DNA from: Bradyrhizobium erythrophlei
GTDB taxonomy: Bacteria > Pseudomonadota > Alphaproteobacteria > Rhizobiales > Xanthobacteraceae
Direction: 5' to 3'
Length of the DNA stretch: 64,000 bases
NCBI RefSeq assembly: GCF_900129505.1
Contig: NZ_LT670818.1
Location: 186,001 to 250,000 of the forward strand
Part shown: positions 19,973 to 29,062 of the stretch, piece after piece
Layout: each line of letters starts with the position of its first letter
Position numbering within the stretch: the stretch's first letter is position 1
Program-made: the position numbers and the translations under genes
Notes under the pieces: model-generated
What the model saw: only the letters and a program-made list of their open reading frames with translations
Told to the model about the DNA's origin: nothing
Databases searched by the model: none

Positions 19973-20442
19973 CCAACGTATTGCCGGTCGCAGCGCGCCC
20001 CGAACCGGCCGTGGTACGTATCGTTCACGCGGGGATCGCTGCGCTGGATTGCATCCCCTATTGGTTCGTGGCGCTGGCGGCTCGCATTTTTCCGGCCGCG
20101 GTATTCTGGCAGTCCGGTCAGACTAAGGTGGTGGGCTGGCACCTCAAGCCCAGCGCCGTCTCGCTGTTCGCGAATGAGTATCAACTTCCCCTGATCGATC
20201 CCACGATCGCCGCTTACGTATCGGCCTTTTCCGAGCATTGTTTCCCGATCCTGCTGGTGATCGGGCTCGCATCGCGCTTTTCCGCATTGGCGCTGCTGTC
20301 CATGACGGCTGTGATCGAGATTTTCGTCTACCCGAGCGCCTGGCCGACCCATGGCGTGTGGGCGACGTGCTTCCTCTTGGTGATCGCGCGCGGGCCCGGC
20401 TGGCTATCGCTCGATCATCTGATCGCGCAGAAATACCGGTAA
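19969..20442 (+). CDS. bufD: DoxX-family membrane protein of the bufferin operon
   Basis: The 157-residue protein has about four hydrophobic segments with the DoxX-like FPAAVFWQSGQTKVVGW stretch near residue 40, where the membrane part begins, and an YVSAFSEHCFPILLVIGL helix. DoxX proteins commonly close DUF692 operons; a role in redox or membrane steps of maturation is proposed but not shown. The ATG at 19969 overlaps the DUF2063 stop codon. The reading frame is open upstream inside the previous gene, but that part is antiparallel-frame noise. Confidence 0.9.
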   Translation: MTNVLPVAARPEPAVVRIVHAGIAALDCIPYWFVALAARIFPAAVFWQSGQTKVVGWHLKPSAVSLFANEYQLPLIDPTIAAYVSAFSEHCFPILLVIGLASRFSALALLSMTAVIEIFVYPSAWPTHGVWATCFLLVIARGPGWLSLDHLIAQKYR

Positions 20443-20471
20443 CGGGTCCGCTCCGGCATCACGTTGAACCT

Positions 20472-21188
20472 CTAGCCCCGCTCTGCAACGACCTTCTCCA
20501 GCAACGCCATCAGCGCTTCCGGCGCGGTGACGTGCGGCGAATGACTGGCGTCGATCTCAAAGTAGCGCCAGTTCGAATCGCTCCGGGCGCGCGCGGCGAA
20601 TGGCCCGAAGGCATCGACGGGTGACACCCGCGTGGCGTAGATGTAGCTGCGCGGCAGTGTCAGCTCGCCGCCGTGAAGCTTCAGCGGGCGTTCGAAACAT
20701 TTGAGGGGCATGTCGACGCGGCGCGGCGCGAGCCACTCGACATCGGCCGGCGGCGTATCCGGCGGCGTCGGGTTCGGCGGCACCCGCCAGCCATCGCCGG
20801 ATTTGGCAAGCTGCAGCATGCGCTGCCGTTCGAACGCGTTCAGGAAATCCAGCAGGCACTGCCCTTCCTCCGGCACGAACGCGTCGAGATAGATCAGTTG
20901 ATTGACCTGATCCCGCGCGCGGTCGGCGACGCCGGTCGCGACCATGCCGCCATAGCTGTGGCCGATCAGCACGATGTCGCGCAGGTCCTCATATTTGATG
21001 ACGTTGAGGATGTCCTGGATATGGGTTTCGAGATCGATCGAGGGGTTCGCCAGATGCGCGCGCTCGCCCAATCCCGTGTAACTCGGCGTCACCAGGCGAT
21101 GCCCGGCAGCCGTCATCAGCGGATGCATCTTCTTCCACGCCCACCCTGCCGACCACGCGCCGTGGCAGACCAGAAAGGTTGCTCCCAT
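20472..21188 (-). CDS. Alpha/beta-fold hydrolase (EstC-like esterase)
   Basis: The 238-residue protein begins with TFLVCHGAWSAGWAWKK, which provides the HG oxyanion segment, has GLGERAHL near residue 40, the nucleophile elbow IGHSYGGMVA with Ser near residue 80, and a C-terminal DASHSPH that supplies the catalytic histidine; an acidic residue lies in the D-A-F-G-P region. This pattern fits the salicylate-esterase/pyrethroid-hydrolase-like family of alpha/beta hydrolases. Substrate is unknown. It converges with the bufferin operon and is not part of it. Confidence 0.88.
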   Translation of the reverse strand: MGATFLVCHGAWSAGWAWKKMHPLMTAAGHRLVTPSYTGLGERAHLANPSIDLETHIQDILNVIKYEDLRDIVLIGHSYGGMVATGVADRARDQVNQLIYLDAFVPEEGQCLLDFLNAFERQRMLQLAKSGDGWRVPPNPTPPDTPPADVEWLAPRRVDMPLKCFERPLKLHGGELTLPRSYIYATRVSPVDAFGPFAARARSDSNWRYFEIDASHSPHVTAPEALMALLEKVVAERG

Positions 21189-21280
21189 GATGTTTTCCCT
21201 TTTGGACCGTGCACCACATGCAATTGGCGATACTACCGGCCCGTTGGGTGATGTAAACGTTGCGCGCCAACTCTGAAGCA

Positions 21281-21362
21281 GTCATTCCGGGGCGATGCGA
21301 AGCATCGAACCAGGAATCTCGGGATTCCGGGTTCGCTCGTTGCACTCGCGCCCCGGAATGAC
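21281..21362. repeat. Dispersed palindromic repeat, family 2 (copy c)
   Basis: It begins GTCATTCCGGGGCGATG and ends CGCCCCGGAATGAC, with an inner GGAATCTCGGGATTCC. The alternative upstream start of the following gene lies at its right edge. Confidence 0.75.
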
Positions 21363-21369
21363 TGCGGAA

Positions 21370-22113
21370 ATGACTGCGACAGCCTATGTGCTTTTGCTTA
21401 CCGGCGCGCTCGCCGGCGGCTTCGTGTCGGGCCTTGCCGGCTTCGGAACCGCGCTGATGGCGCTGGGGATCTGGCTCTACGCGCTGACGCCCGCGGTCGC
21501 GGTGCCGCTGGTGCTGATCTCTTCGATCGTGGCGCAGACTTCGACGCTGCCCTCGATCTGGCGGACGATCGACTTCCGCCTGGCGTGGCCGTTCCTGATC
21601 GGCGGGCTCTTCGGCGTGCCGCTGGGCACGCTGATGATCGCGCATGCCGATCCCCGGGTCTTCAAGGTGAGCATCGGCGTGCTGCTGCTGGTGTTTCCGG
21701 TGGCGCTGTATTTCAACCGCACCCCGCTGGTGCCGCGTTTGGGCGGCAGGGCGGCCGACGGCATGGTCGGATTTGCCGGCGGGATTCTCGGCGGGCTCGC
21801 CGGTCTGTCCGGCCCGCTGCCGATCCTATGGGCCAATCTGCGCGGCTGGGGCAAGGAGGAACGGCGCGGCATTTTCCAGACCTTCAACTGGACCATCCTC
21901 ACCGCATCGCTGTGCCTGCAGGCGGGCACCGGCTTCGTCGGCATCGAAGTGCTTTGGCTCGCCGCTCTCGCCTTTCCGGCCACGCTGTTCGGCGCCTGGA
22001 TTGGCGCGCGAACCTATCACGCGTTGAGCGATCAGAATTTCAGCGATGTCGTGCTTGGGCTGCTATTTCTGTCCGGCGTCGGCCTGGTCTGGAGCAGCCT
22101 GGGCGTGCACTGA
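21370..22113 (+). CDS. Sulfite exporter TauE/SafE family membrane protein
   Basis: The 247-residue protein has about eight hydrophobic segments and the two glycine-rich half-repeats of the family: GALAGGFVSGLAGFGTALMALG near the N terminus and GFAGGILGGLAGLSGPLPILW near residue 130. Family members move sulfite, sulfoacetate or related organic anions; the substrate here is unknown. The frame is open into the preceding repeat, so I use the ATG at 21370; 21358 is also possible. No partner gene indicates a pathway. Confidence 0.85.
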   Translation: MTATAYVLLLTGALAGGFVSGLAGFGTALMALGIWLYALTPAVAVPLVLISSIVAQTSTLPSIWRTIDFRLAWPFLIGGLFGVPLGTLMIAHADPRVFKVSIGVLLLVFPVALYFNRTPLVPRLGGRAADGMVGFAGGILGGLAGLSGPLPILWANLRGWGKEERRGIFQTFNWTILTASLCLQAGTGFVGIEVLWLAALAFPATLFGAWIGARTYHALSDQNFSDVVLGLLFLSGVGLVWSSLGVH

Positions 22114-22200
22114 ACTCGCAATCCGGTTTTCGCGCGCCCGATTGGATCCTTCGGCTTGAACGTCGGCATCGCGACGAGCGGCACCGCCGATGCGGCTGGC

Positions 22201-23315
22201 TCAGTGCACCGGTGGGTTCGAAAACCCGGCAGCGATCTTGACGAGATCCGCCTGCCGGCTGGAGCCGGTCTTGGCAAAAACGCGGTGCAGATGGGTCTTC
22301 ACGGTCGATTCTGCGATACCGAGAGCCGTCGCCGTCTCCGGCACGCCCCCTATCTCGACGACGGCCGACATCACGCGCAACTCGGCCGGCGTCAGGTCGA
22401 AGCTGCGCGCGATGATTTCGCTACCCGCAATTTGCATCGCGGCCTTTCGAACGAACAAGGCGGCGACCGACTTGTAGGCCGTGGCGGTCGCGCTGCGGGC
22501 CGCCGCGGTGAGCGGCAACAAATGCGCGACATAACGCTCGCCATCGACCCCGATCATCGGCAGGGCGATGCACGCGGCGTCGGTCGCAATCTTGCCATGG
22601 CCGGCGAACGCCTTGCGGAAGGTCTGGTTGACCTGCGCATCGCGGGCGACAAGCTGCCCGTTGACCGAGCGCAGAACATCGCCCGCGCCGACGATGTCGT
22701 GGCCGGCACTATTGGCATGAACGATCCGGCAGGAAGCATCGATCAGGAATATCGCGGCGCTGAGGCCGTTCAGAATGTCCGCGAAGGTCGCGGCCTGGGA
22801 CACCGTGGCATCGATCGACTTGTTGACGAGCAGGGCCCGGCGCGCATGCGGCGCCACCGCCGCGATGAGGCGACGCATGTCCGCATCGGCCATGCGAGCA
22901 CCCGGGAGGAACGTCAGGAGATCGGCGCAATCCGGACCCGATTTGTGCAGCACGACGTTCGCGACGTCGATACAGCGCGCTGCGGGCGCAGCCATTCCTG
23001 ATAGAACGGGCCGCGACGATATTCGTCGTACTCCAGCAGATCAGGAATGCCCACGACTTGCCCGGAGGGCGGCAGGGTCGTGAGCGGATCGAACCTGGAA
23101 TAGGATTCGGAATAAAGCCTGATGTAATGCGGATCGACACCGCAGTAATAATGCGTCTCGCCGAACTGGCTCTTCGCATCCTTCGAAATCAGGTCACAGG
23201 CCTGGCTGCCGACGAAATCGTTGATCCCGACCACGACGTCATTCCATCGCGCAGGTTCGAGCGCCGCGTCGTAGATCTCCTCGATGAGATCGGGAAGCCT
23301 GCTGGTTCGGGCCAT
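22201..23315 (-). pseudogene. LuxR-family transcriptional regulator, frameshifted
   Basis: Two reading frames together give a full regulator of about 371 residues. The first (from the ATG at 23315, beginning MARTSRLPDLIEEIYDAALEP) has an N-terminal sensory region up to FYQEWLRPQ; the second resumes at CIDVANVVLHKSGPDC and runs through a PAS-like region (AIFLIDASCRIVHANSAG) to the C-terminal LuxR helix-turn-helix (LTPAELRVMSAVVEIGG, then LGIAESTVKTHLHRVFAKTG). The joint is near 22985, where one or two bases are gained or lost. It is either a true pseudogene or a sequencing error. The regulator has no obvious AHL-binding domain. Confidence 0.8.
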
Positions 23316-23365
23316 GGAACTTGATCTCTGCTATGGGACAAGTCGCGCCGGAAACGATGCGGCCA

Positions 23366-23387
23366 GCATCCTCCGATCGGAGGATGC
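23366..23387. promoter_or_regulatory. Perfect 22-bp palindrome upstream of the LuxR gene
   Basis: Arms GCATCCTCCGA and TCGGAGGATGC are perfect inverted copies without a spacer. The site lies 51 bp before the regulator's start codon and could be its operator. It also lies near the presumed left edge of the mobile element. Confidence 0.4.
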
Positions 23388-23532
23388 CGGCAACGCTATG
23401 CCCGCATAGGTGGGTCATCGGGAACCGGCCGAGGTTCAGCGCTTGCGGCGGATATTTCTGCCGGATCCACCGATCCACTTCCCCCTTCGGAGAAATCGCC
23501 TCGGCGCCAAAGCCAAGAATTCCGGCGCCGCT

Positions 23533-24396
23533 TCACGGCGTGAGCGGCACCGGCGAGATCGAGGCATTGATCGTTCGAAACAGAAAAGAGAGATAGTAGC
23601 CCGCGGCAAACGGAAGGAAAACAGAGAGGATGAGCCGCCATTTTGACAGCGGCTTCTCGCGAGCAGCCTCCAACTTCGCTGTTAATGGTTCTGGATCGGA
23701 ATTTGGCGTAACTCGAAGGTTAAGCTCTCCATCCGAAGCAGCTTTGGTCCCATCGGCAGTAGGCTTAGTATGTTGGGCAAAGCTTGGATTGCTGCGTCCC
23801 GTCATGGCCGATACAGGCGGCCTCTGCTCGAGGTCAACGCGTTCAGGGACGTCACCCGGATCCTCGGGGGCGAGCTCGAGATTCGGACCCCCGCCTGTTG
23901 CCGGTTCGAATTCTTCGCGCTCAGTGGAGCTCAGACGGTCGATGGTCTCCTGTATAAGCGGCCGGCCCTCACGAAGGCGGCGATCCACCTGCTCGGCCAG
24001 GACCTTGAAGCGCTCGTCGCCGAGAACAATCGCCTCGCGTTGGCGCGATTCCGGGAGCGGTGGGACAACGGTCAGATGATAACGCGCGTGCAGCGCGACG
24101 GTCTCGGCGATTATGCGCATGTCGCGCTCGAGGCGATCGAACCTGGAGTGCATATCGTCTAGCCGCTCGCGCAGGAGAGCTTCGACCGACGGGACGGGGT
24201 TCATAAAATGCTCAAGAGCAGCTTCAACGAACATGCTCTTGCCGACGCCCGGTCGGTCCGTTGCGACGTCAAGCCGCCCGCAAACACCTTCACTCAACCG
24301 AACCGTCACTTTGCGACGCGCCGAGGCTTTGCGCTTGCGCGAGGGTCTAACGTCAACGCGATCGGCTTGCGCATCCAGTTCGGCGAGCTGTTGCAT
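23533..24396 (-). CDS. Ribbon-helix-helix protein with C-terminal membrane anchor
   Basis: The N-terminal part has a basic stretch (RPSRKRKASARRK) and a ribbon-helix-helix-like segment (VTVRLSEGVCGRLDVA ... SMFVEAALEHFM) at about residues 25-65. A helical region follows (DDMHSRFDRLERDMRIIAETVALHARYHLTVVPPLPES) that resembles the same region of the smaller neighbour at 24717. The C terminus has one hydrophobic segment (LILSVFLPFAAGYYLSFLF) near residues 255-280. I use the internal ATG at 24394-24396; the frame extends upstream to a TTG at 24465. It lies at the left end of the mobile element next to traG and may regulate transfer genes or tether the relaxosome. Confidence 0.65.
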   Translation of the reverse strand: MQQLAELDAQADRVDVRPSRKRKASARRKVTVRLSEGVCGRLDVATDRPGVGKSMFVEAALEHFMNPVPSVEALLRERLDDMHSRFDRLERDMRIIAETVALHARYHLTVVPPLPESRQREAIVLGDERFKVLAEQVDRRLREGRPLIQETIDRLSSTEREEFEPATGGGPNLELAPEDPGDVPERVDLEQRPPVSAMTGRSNPSFAQHTKPTADGTKAASDGELNLRVTPNSDPEPLTAKLEAAREKPLSKWRLILSVFLPFAAGYYLSFLFRTINASISPVPLTP

Positions 24397-24716
24397 TTCC
24401 TGACATTCCCCCAAGCCGCCATGATCGAGACCGCCGCTTTGCGGTACGACTGATGAGGCGAACAATCTGACGGGAGTTACAGAAAGGTCAGGCCAAGCTT
24501 TGCTTCAACAGAGAACAAGCGCCGACAGTGCTCTGTCGTAGAAAAAGAAAGAGGGTGCGGAATCCAGCCGCCAGCTCAGTATCGGCGAAGCGAGGGTCTG
24601 TTTGGCGGATGGCCAACTCGACGATCACCACAACTCGAACGGGAGAACCAGATATCTCACAGTAGATGAACGGTCGCCTTCACGAATGAGGCCTTCGGGG
24701 CATCCGGATCTCATCC
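24397..24716. other. Intergenic gap between two ribbon-helix-helix genes
   Basis: I see no gene or clear repeat in these 320 bases. Upstream codons of the left gene's frame occupy the first 70 bases, and the gap should hold that gene's promoter. Confidence 0.4.
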
Positions 24717-25166
24717 TCACCGAGCGCCGGCCTGACCTTTGTCTTGCTCCGCATTACCAGCCTCAGGCAATTCGACGCTAACTTCTTTGAGAACTGTCGA
24801 TCCGCTGGACAGGCGCCGGCCAAGCGCTTCGACGAATCGATCATAGCGCTCGGCGCCCTTCGCCCGCGCTGTAGGGCCCGATTGCTCTGGGAGCGCCGGC
24901 GTCGACGTCAGCCAGAAACGAATGAATAGCGCTATCGTCTCGAGCGTAACCCCGTCATTGCGTTCAAGCCGCTCGAGCACCCGCACGATGCGATCGAGCC
25001 GCTTGGCGATCGCAGCCTCCCGCCGATCGGAATCGTCAGGAGAAAGAAATGACCCAATCGCGGCCTCGGCAACCAGCGACTTGGGCTTGCCCTGACGCTG
25101 AGCATGGGCCTCCAGGCTGGCGAATATCTCTGGATCAAGGTAGATGCTGAGCTGGACCTTTTTCAT
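24717..25166 (-). CDS. CopG-like ribbon-helix-helix protein
   Basis: The 149-residue protein starts MKKVQLSIYLDPEIFASLEAH, a clear ribbon-helix-helix strand and helix, followed by KPKSLVAEAAIGSFL. A second region (VTLETIALFIRFWLTSTPALPE ... AERYDRFVEALGRRL) matches the neighbour at 23533 position by position in its ET-AL--R--LT--P-LPE pattern, so the two are paralogues. Proteins of this class sit next to traG in rhizobial mobile elements and probably bind transfer-region DNA. It ends the run that begins with traG on the same strand (gap 9 bp). Confidence 0.75.
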   Translation of the reverse strand: MKKVQLSIYLDPEIFASLEAHAQRQGKPKSLVAEAAIGSFLSPDDSDRREAAIAKRLDRIVRVLERLERNDGVTLETIALFIRFWLTSTPALPEQSGPTARAKGAERYDRFVEALGRRLSSGSTVLKEVSVELPEAGNAEQDKGQAGAR

Positions 25167-25175
25167 CTCGCCCGC

Positions 25176-27152
25176 TCATAGGCCCATCTTGTCGTGGGGG
25201 TCGAGGCTGACAGCGCGCGCGAGCCCCTGCATCGATCGGTTCAAGCTTGCCGCTTGCACGGCATCGGCATCGCCCTCGTCTGGCGCGGTATCAAATTCGT
25301 TGTCGGCTAGTGGTGCGTTGAGAACGACCTCCTCATTTTGCGGCAATTCCGGCTCTCGACGAATGCCGCCATTCTGATCGCGTCTCTTGTTTGTGAGCGC
25401 AGCAAGCAGTTTGACAGAAGGACGGATGGGCGCATGCCCGGACCATTCGTCTGGTTGCATGACCAGGTCGATGGGTACAGCACGCGACGGCTTTAATGTC
25501 CGGCGCTGGAACTGCGGGTCTTCGTAGTATCGGACTTTACGGGCGCGTACCGGATGAACGCCCGAGATCATCACGATCGCCTCGTTTGGGGAGAGTTGCA
25601 TCACTTCCCCGGGGGTCAACAGTGGACGCGATGTCTCCTGGCGGCTGACCATGAGATGACCAAGCCATGGTGAGAGGCGATGTCCAGCATAGTTCTTCAT
25701 GGCGCGCATCTCGGTCGCTGTGCCGAGTGCATCCGACACCCGCTTGGCGGTGCGCTCGTCATTCGTCGAGAAAGCGATGCGGATATGGCAATTGTCGAGG
25801 ATCGCGTGGTTCGGCCCATAGGCACGTTCGAGCTGGTTCAAGCTTTGCGTGATCAGGAAACTGCGGATGCCGTAGCCTGCCATGAACGCAAGCTGGCTCT
25901 CGAAGAAGTCGAGGCGGCCAAGCGCCGCGAACTCATCGAGCATCAGCAGGAGCCTTTGCCGCCGCCGGTCGGTATCCAGGCTCTCGGTCAGCCGCCGTCC
26001 AATCTGATTGAGAACGAGGCGCATCAGGGGCTTTGTGCGAGCGATGTCGGATGGCGGGACCACCAAGTACAGAGAAATAGGTTGAGCTCCATCGACCAAG
26101 TCACGGATGCGCCAATCGCTCCGGCCCGTGACCTTGGCAACCACGGGGTCCCGATAAAGCCCAAGGAAGCTCATGGTCGTCGACAACACGCCCGAACGCT
26201 CATTTTCGCTCTTGTTGAGCAGTTCGCGTGCCGACGAGGCCACCACTGGATGAGGGCGCTCTCCGAGGTGCGGTGTCGCGAGCATCGCGTTCAGCGTCGC
26301 TTCGATCGGTCGCGAGGGGTCCGAGAGAAAGTTCGCAACGCCGGCGAGCGTTTTGTCGGCATCTGCGTAAAGGACATGCTGGATGGCGCCGACCAGGAGC
26401 GAATGATTTGTCTTTTCCCAATGATTGCGTCGCTCGAGCGCCCCTTCCGGATCAACGAGAATGTCGGCGATATTTTGCGCGTCACGTACCTCGCAGTCGC
26501 CTTTGCGGATCTCAAGCAGCGGATTATAGGCCGCGCTCGCGGGATTGGTCGGATCGAATAGGAGCACGGACCCAAACCGCGCACGCCAGCCGGAGGTCAA
26601 CTGGAAATTTTCGCCCTTGATGTCGTGGACGATCGTGGAATGCGGCCATGTCAGGAGGGTTGGGATGACCAGACCGACGCCCTTCCCGGACCGCGTCGGC
26701 GCAAAACATAGGACATGTTCCGGACCATCGTGCCGGAGATAGTTGCCACCAAGACGACCGAGCACGACCCCGTCCGGCCCAAGAAGTCCCGCGCGCCGAA
26801 CCTCCCTTATGTCGGCCCAGCGCGCCGAGCCATACGTCGTGACGTGTTGGGCTTCTTTCGCGCGCCAGACCGAGAGGATGATGGCAACACCCATGGCTGC
26901 GATCCCACCACTTGCGGCGATACCTCCGCCCTGGATAAAAATCTCCTGTGCGTAGGCGTCGAACTTGAACCACCAGATGAAGAAGGCGAGCGGCTGATAG
27001 ACCGGCCAGTGCCCGATCACGAACCAGGCAGGCCCGAGCTGCGGCTGGAAAGCTAGGCGCCAGGCGGTCCATTCGGTCGCCGCCCAGAGAAACGCGACCA
27101 CGACCAACGACACGAAGAGCAACTGGCCCCAGAGGATTTTGGTTGCAGACAT
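25176..27152 (-). CDS. traG: Conjugal transfer coupling protein TraG/VirD4
   Basis: This is the hexameric ATPase that brings the relaxase-DNA complex to a type IV secretion channel. The 658-residue protein has two or three N-terminal membrane segments (residues 7-30, 45-62, 85-105), Walker A in FAPTRSGKGVGLVIPTL near residue 165, the TraG-type HDIKGENFQLTSGWR segment, Walker B in LLLMLDEFAALGRLD near residue 410, and FLITQSLNQLERAYG. The ATG at 27150-27152 gives the usual N terminus; the open frame continues upstream. It follows the relaxase gene by 89 bp. Confidence 0.93.
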   Translation of the reverse strand: MSATKILWGQLLFVSLVVVAFLWAATEWTAWRLAFQPQLGPAWFVIGHWPVYQPLAFFIWWFKFDAYAQEIFIQGGGIAASGGIAAMGVAIILSVWRAKEAQHVTTYGSARWADIREVRRAGLLGPDGVVLGRLGGNYLRHDGPEHVLCFAPTRSGKGVGLVIPTLLTWPHSTIVHDIKGENFQLTSGWRARFGSVLLFDPTNPASAAYNPLLEIRKGDCEVRDAQNIADILVDPEGALERRNHWEKTNHSLLVGAIQHVLYADADKTLAGVANFLSDPSRPIEATLNAMLATPHLGERPHPVVASSARELLNKSENERSGVLSTTMSFLGLYRDPVVAKVTGRSDWRIRDLVDGAQPISLYLVVPPSDIARTKPLMRLVLNQIGRRLTESLDTDRRRQRLLLMLDEFAALGRLDFFESQLAFMAGYGIRSFLITQSLNQLERAYGPNHAILDNCHIRIAFSTNDERTAKRVSDALGTATEMRAMKNYAGHRLSPWLGHLMVSRQETSRPLLTPGEVMQLSPNEAIVMISGVHPVRARKVRYYEDPQFQRRTLKPSRAVPIDLVMQPDEWSGHAPIRPSVKLLAALTNKRRDQNGGIRREPELPQNEEVVLNAPLADNEFDTAPDEGDADAVQAASLNRSMQGLARAVSLDPHDKMGL

Positions 27153-27241
27153 GCGCAAAGCTGATGCGCGTCCGAAGCAACATTCAACGACAATCCGCTC
27201 GCCGTCGTGATGATGCGCACCGTGGCGTAGATATCGGCTGG

Positions 27242-28969
27242 TTAGAGCGAGAGGTCGCGCTTGCGTCCAAAATTCCATTCAACGCCACCGGGACCGGCAA
27301 TGCCGTTCACTTGCCTGCCAAGCTCGCGTTCCAGAGAAGGTATCCAGGGCACAAGCTGGAACCCCAAGCCGTTGTCGATCATCGCGAAGCGGCCAGAGGC
27401 AAGCGACAGTCTCCGGCGATAAACGCCTGAGACGTGGTCCCCTGTTTCAGCAGGCAGATGCGCCTGCCCGGTTTCCGAGGCGAGACGGCGTCCGACTGCA
27501 TCGAGCTCCCGGTCACGCAGCGTAGCGATCAGGTTACGCCCAATTGTGACCTTATCTCCGTCACGTCGGGCAAGTCCCAGCTCTGCCAAGGCATCGATCC
27601 GCCGGTCGAGGGCGGAGCGAACCTCAGCGCCGAAACCGGCGCGCGAAAGCCCGACAGGTTCTCGCGCGACCAATCGCCAGTCGAGCCAGGTCGCTCCTTC
27701 GGCCGTCACCTGCTGGTCGAGGTTGAGATCCGAGCGGACCGCTAGCGCGATCCGCTGACGACCCCTCGCATCCTCAAACCGGCGCAATTCCACAATGCCG
27801 CCAATCGGACCGTCGCCGGCCATGTCGATATCGGGAAGCTTGAGGTGGTGCACGCGCCCATCGATCCCGTCAACGACGGCAAATGCCGTGCCCTGCAGCT
27901 CATCATCCAGGCCGCGGGTTATGAGACGCCCGATGATTGGTTCGCCATGGGCTTCGCCCTCAAGCGCCCAGGATGATGGCGCGCGAGATGCGCCGTCTTT
28001 TGCGAGCGCCTTATGCAGCCGCTTGATGATGTCGCCGCGCTCCCCAAGCGCACGCAAGCGCTGCTCGGTGTCCGGGGCCAGAACCCAGCGCGCGGGACCG
28101 GCGGACTCGGCGAGGCCCAGCCGTTCAAGCGTCCGCATCCGTCCAATCCGAATCTCGCGCAATGGGTCACCCGCAGCATCGCGTTCAGGACGAAGATCGA
28201 TCACCCCTTCCGCCCTTCCCGCTTCCCGGGTCAGCGCCCGATCGAGTCGTGTCCAGCGTTCTGCCGTGACGTCCGCATCAAGCCCGCGTCGAACCTCGAT
28301 CTCGGATCGCTGACCAAGCTCCTGCGTGACGAGTTCACCGGCGCGGGCGCGCAGCCCGGATCCGATATAGTCGCGGCTGATCACGAGGTCGGTCCCGTCG
28401 TCAGTGCGGCCGCGTACAAGGATATGAATATGAGGATGGTCGGTGTTCCAGTGGTCGACGGCGACCCAATCGAGCCGCGTCCCGAGATCACGCGAGGCCT
28501 GGTCCATCAGCTCCCGAGTAAAGCCGCGCAAACTCGAAAGCTCACCGGCATCGTCCGGCGAGACGATGAACCGGAAATGATGCCGATCCCCTTCGCTGCG
28601 CTCGGCAAAAGCCCGGCCGTCCGCATCGTCTCCGGCGGCATCGAACAGTTTCCCGGGCGATCCATCGCGGGTAACGCCATCGCGCTTAAGATACCCGATA
28701 TGGGCTCGCAACGCGCCGGGCGAACGCATCTGGCGGACGACGCGCGCCTTGACCATGGCGCCACGGCCGCGCGCTTGCAGCATTCGCGAGGCGGCAAGGC
28801 TCGCTGCGCGCCCTCGTCCAAATCTGCTGCTACGACTACTAGAGCCACGTGAGAGACCGCCGGCCTTCTGCGCAGCCTGCAGCGCCTGCGCCAGGAACGG
28901 CTTTGTTCGCGGCCCGCGCGTCGAGCGAATTCTGCCTGGGCGGACGCGGAAATCGTCGTTCCCGCTCAT
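27242..28969 (-). CDS. Relaxase/mobilization nuclease with DUF3363 domain
   Basis: Relaxases nick the transfer origin and stay covalently bound to the DNA strand to be moved. The 575-residue protein has a basic N terminus (about 70 residues), VRQMRSPGALRAHIGYLKRDGV, HHFRFIVSPDDA, and the three-histidine metal motif DHWNTDHPHIHILVRGR near residues 165-180. The remaining region, with LERLGLAESAGPARWVL, DUF3363-type TFAVVDGIDGRVHHLKLPD-like and LVARLEP-like blocks, fits the RlxS-type family. CGGAGGG lies before the ATG. It is transcribed ahead of traG. Confidence 0.9.
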   Translation of the reverse strand: MSGNDDFRVRPGRIRSTRGPRTKPFLAQALQAAQKAGGLSRGSSSRSSRFGRGRAASLAASRMLQARGRGAMVKARVVRQMRSPGALRAHIGYLKRDGVTRDGSPGKLFDAAGDDADGRAFAERSEGDRHHFRFIVSPDDAGELSSLRGFTRELMDQASRDLGTRLDWVAVDHWNTDHPHIHILVRGRTDDGTDLVISRDYIGSGLRARAGELVTQELGQRSEIEVRRGLDADVTAERWTRLDRALTREAGRAEGVIDLRPERDAAGDPLREIRIGRMRTLERLGLAESAGPARWVLAPDTEQRLRALGERGDIIKRLHKALAKDGASRAPSSWALEGEAHGEPIIGRLITRGLDDELQGTAFAVVDGIDGRVHHLKLPDIDMAGDGPIGGIVELRRFEDARGRQRIALAVRSDLNLDQQVTAEGATWLDWRLVAREPVGLSRAGFGAEVRSALDRRIDALAELGLARRDGDKVTIGRNLIATLRDRELDAVGRRLASETGQAHLPAETGDHVSGVYRRRLSLASGRFAMIDNGLGFQLVPWIPSLERELGRQVNGIAGPGGVEWNFGRKRDLSL

Positions 28970-29062
28970 CGATCCCTCCGCAGGGTGTCGATAGTTGAGC
29001 GCCGATAACCCGTTGTCGAATGGTCCAGGTTGCGAGAGACCTTCGCAATGTGTGGAACAAGT
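28970..29062. other. Gap between truncated methylase gene and relaxase, possible nick region
   Basis: The 93-bp gap contains an inverted repeat TTGCGA/TCGCAA at 29030-29048 with a 7-nt loop. Transfer origins often lie just upstream of the relaxase gene, so this is a place to look, but no known nick sequence is recognised. Confidence 0.25.

Noticed and set aside
23300..24720. Search for a second copy of the tRNA-Pro 3' end at the left element border
   Set aside because: Only a weak TCGGAG match near 23379 was seen, inside the palindrome. It is too short to call an attachment site.
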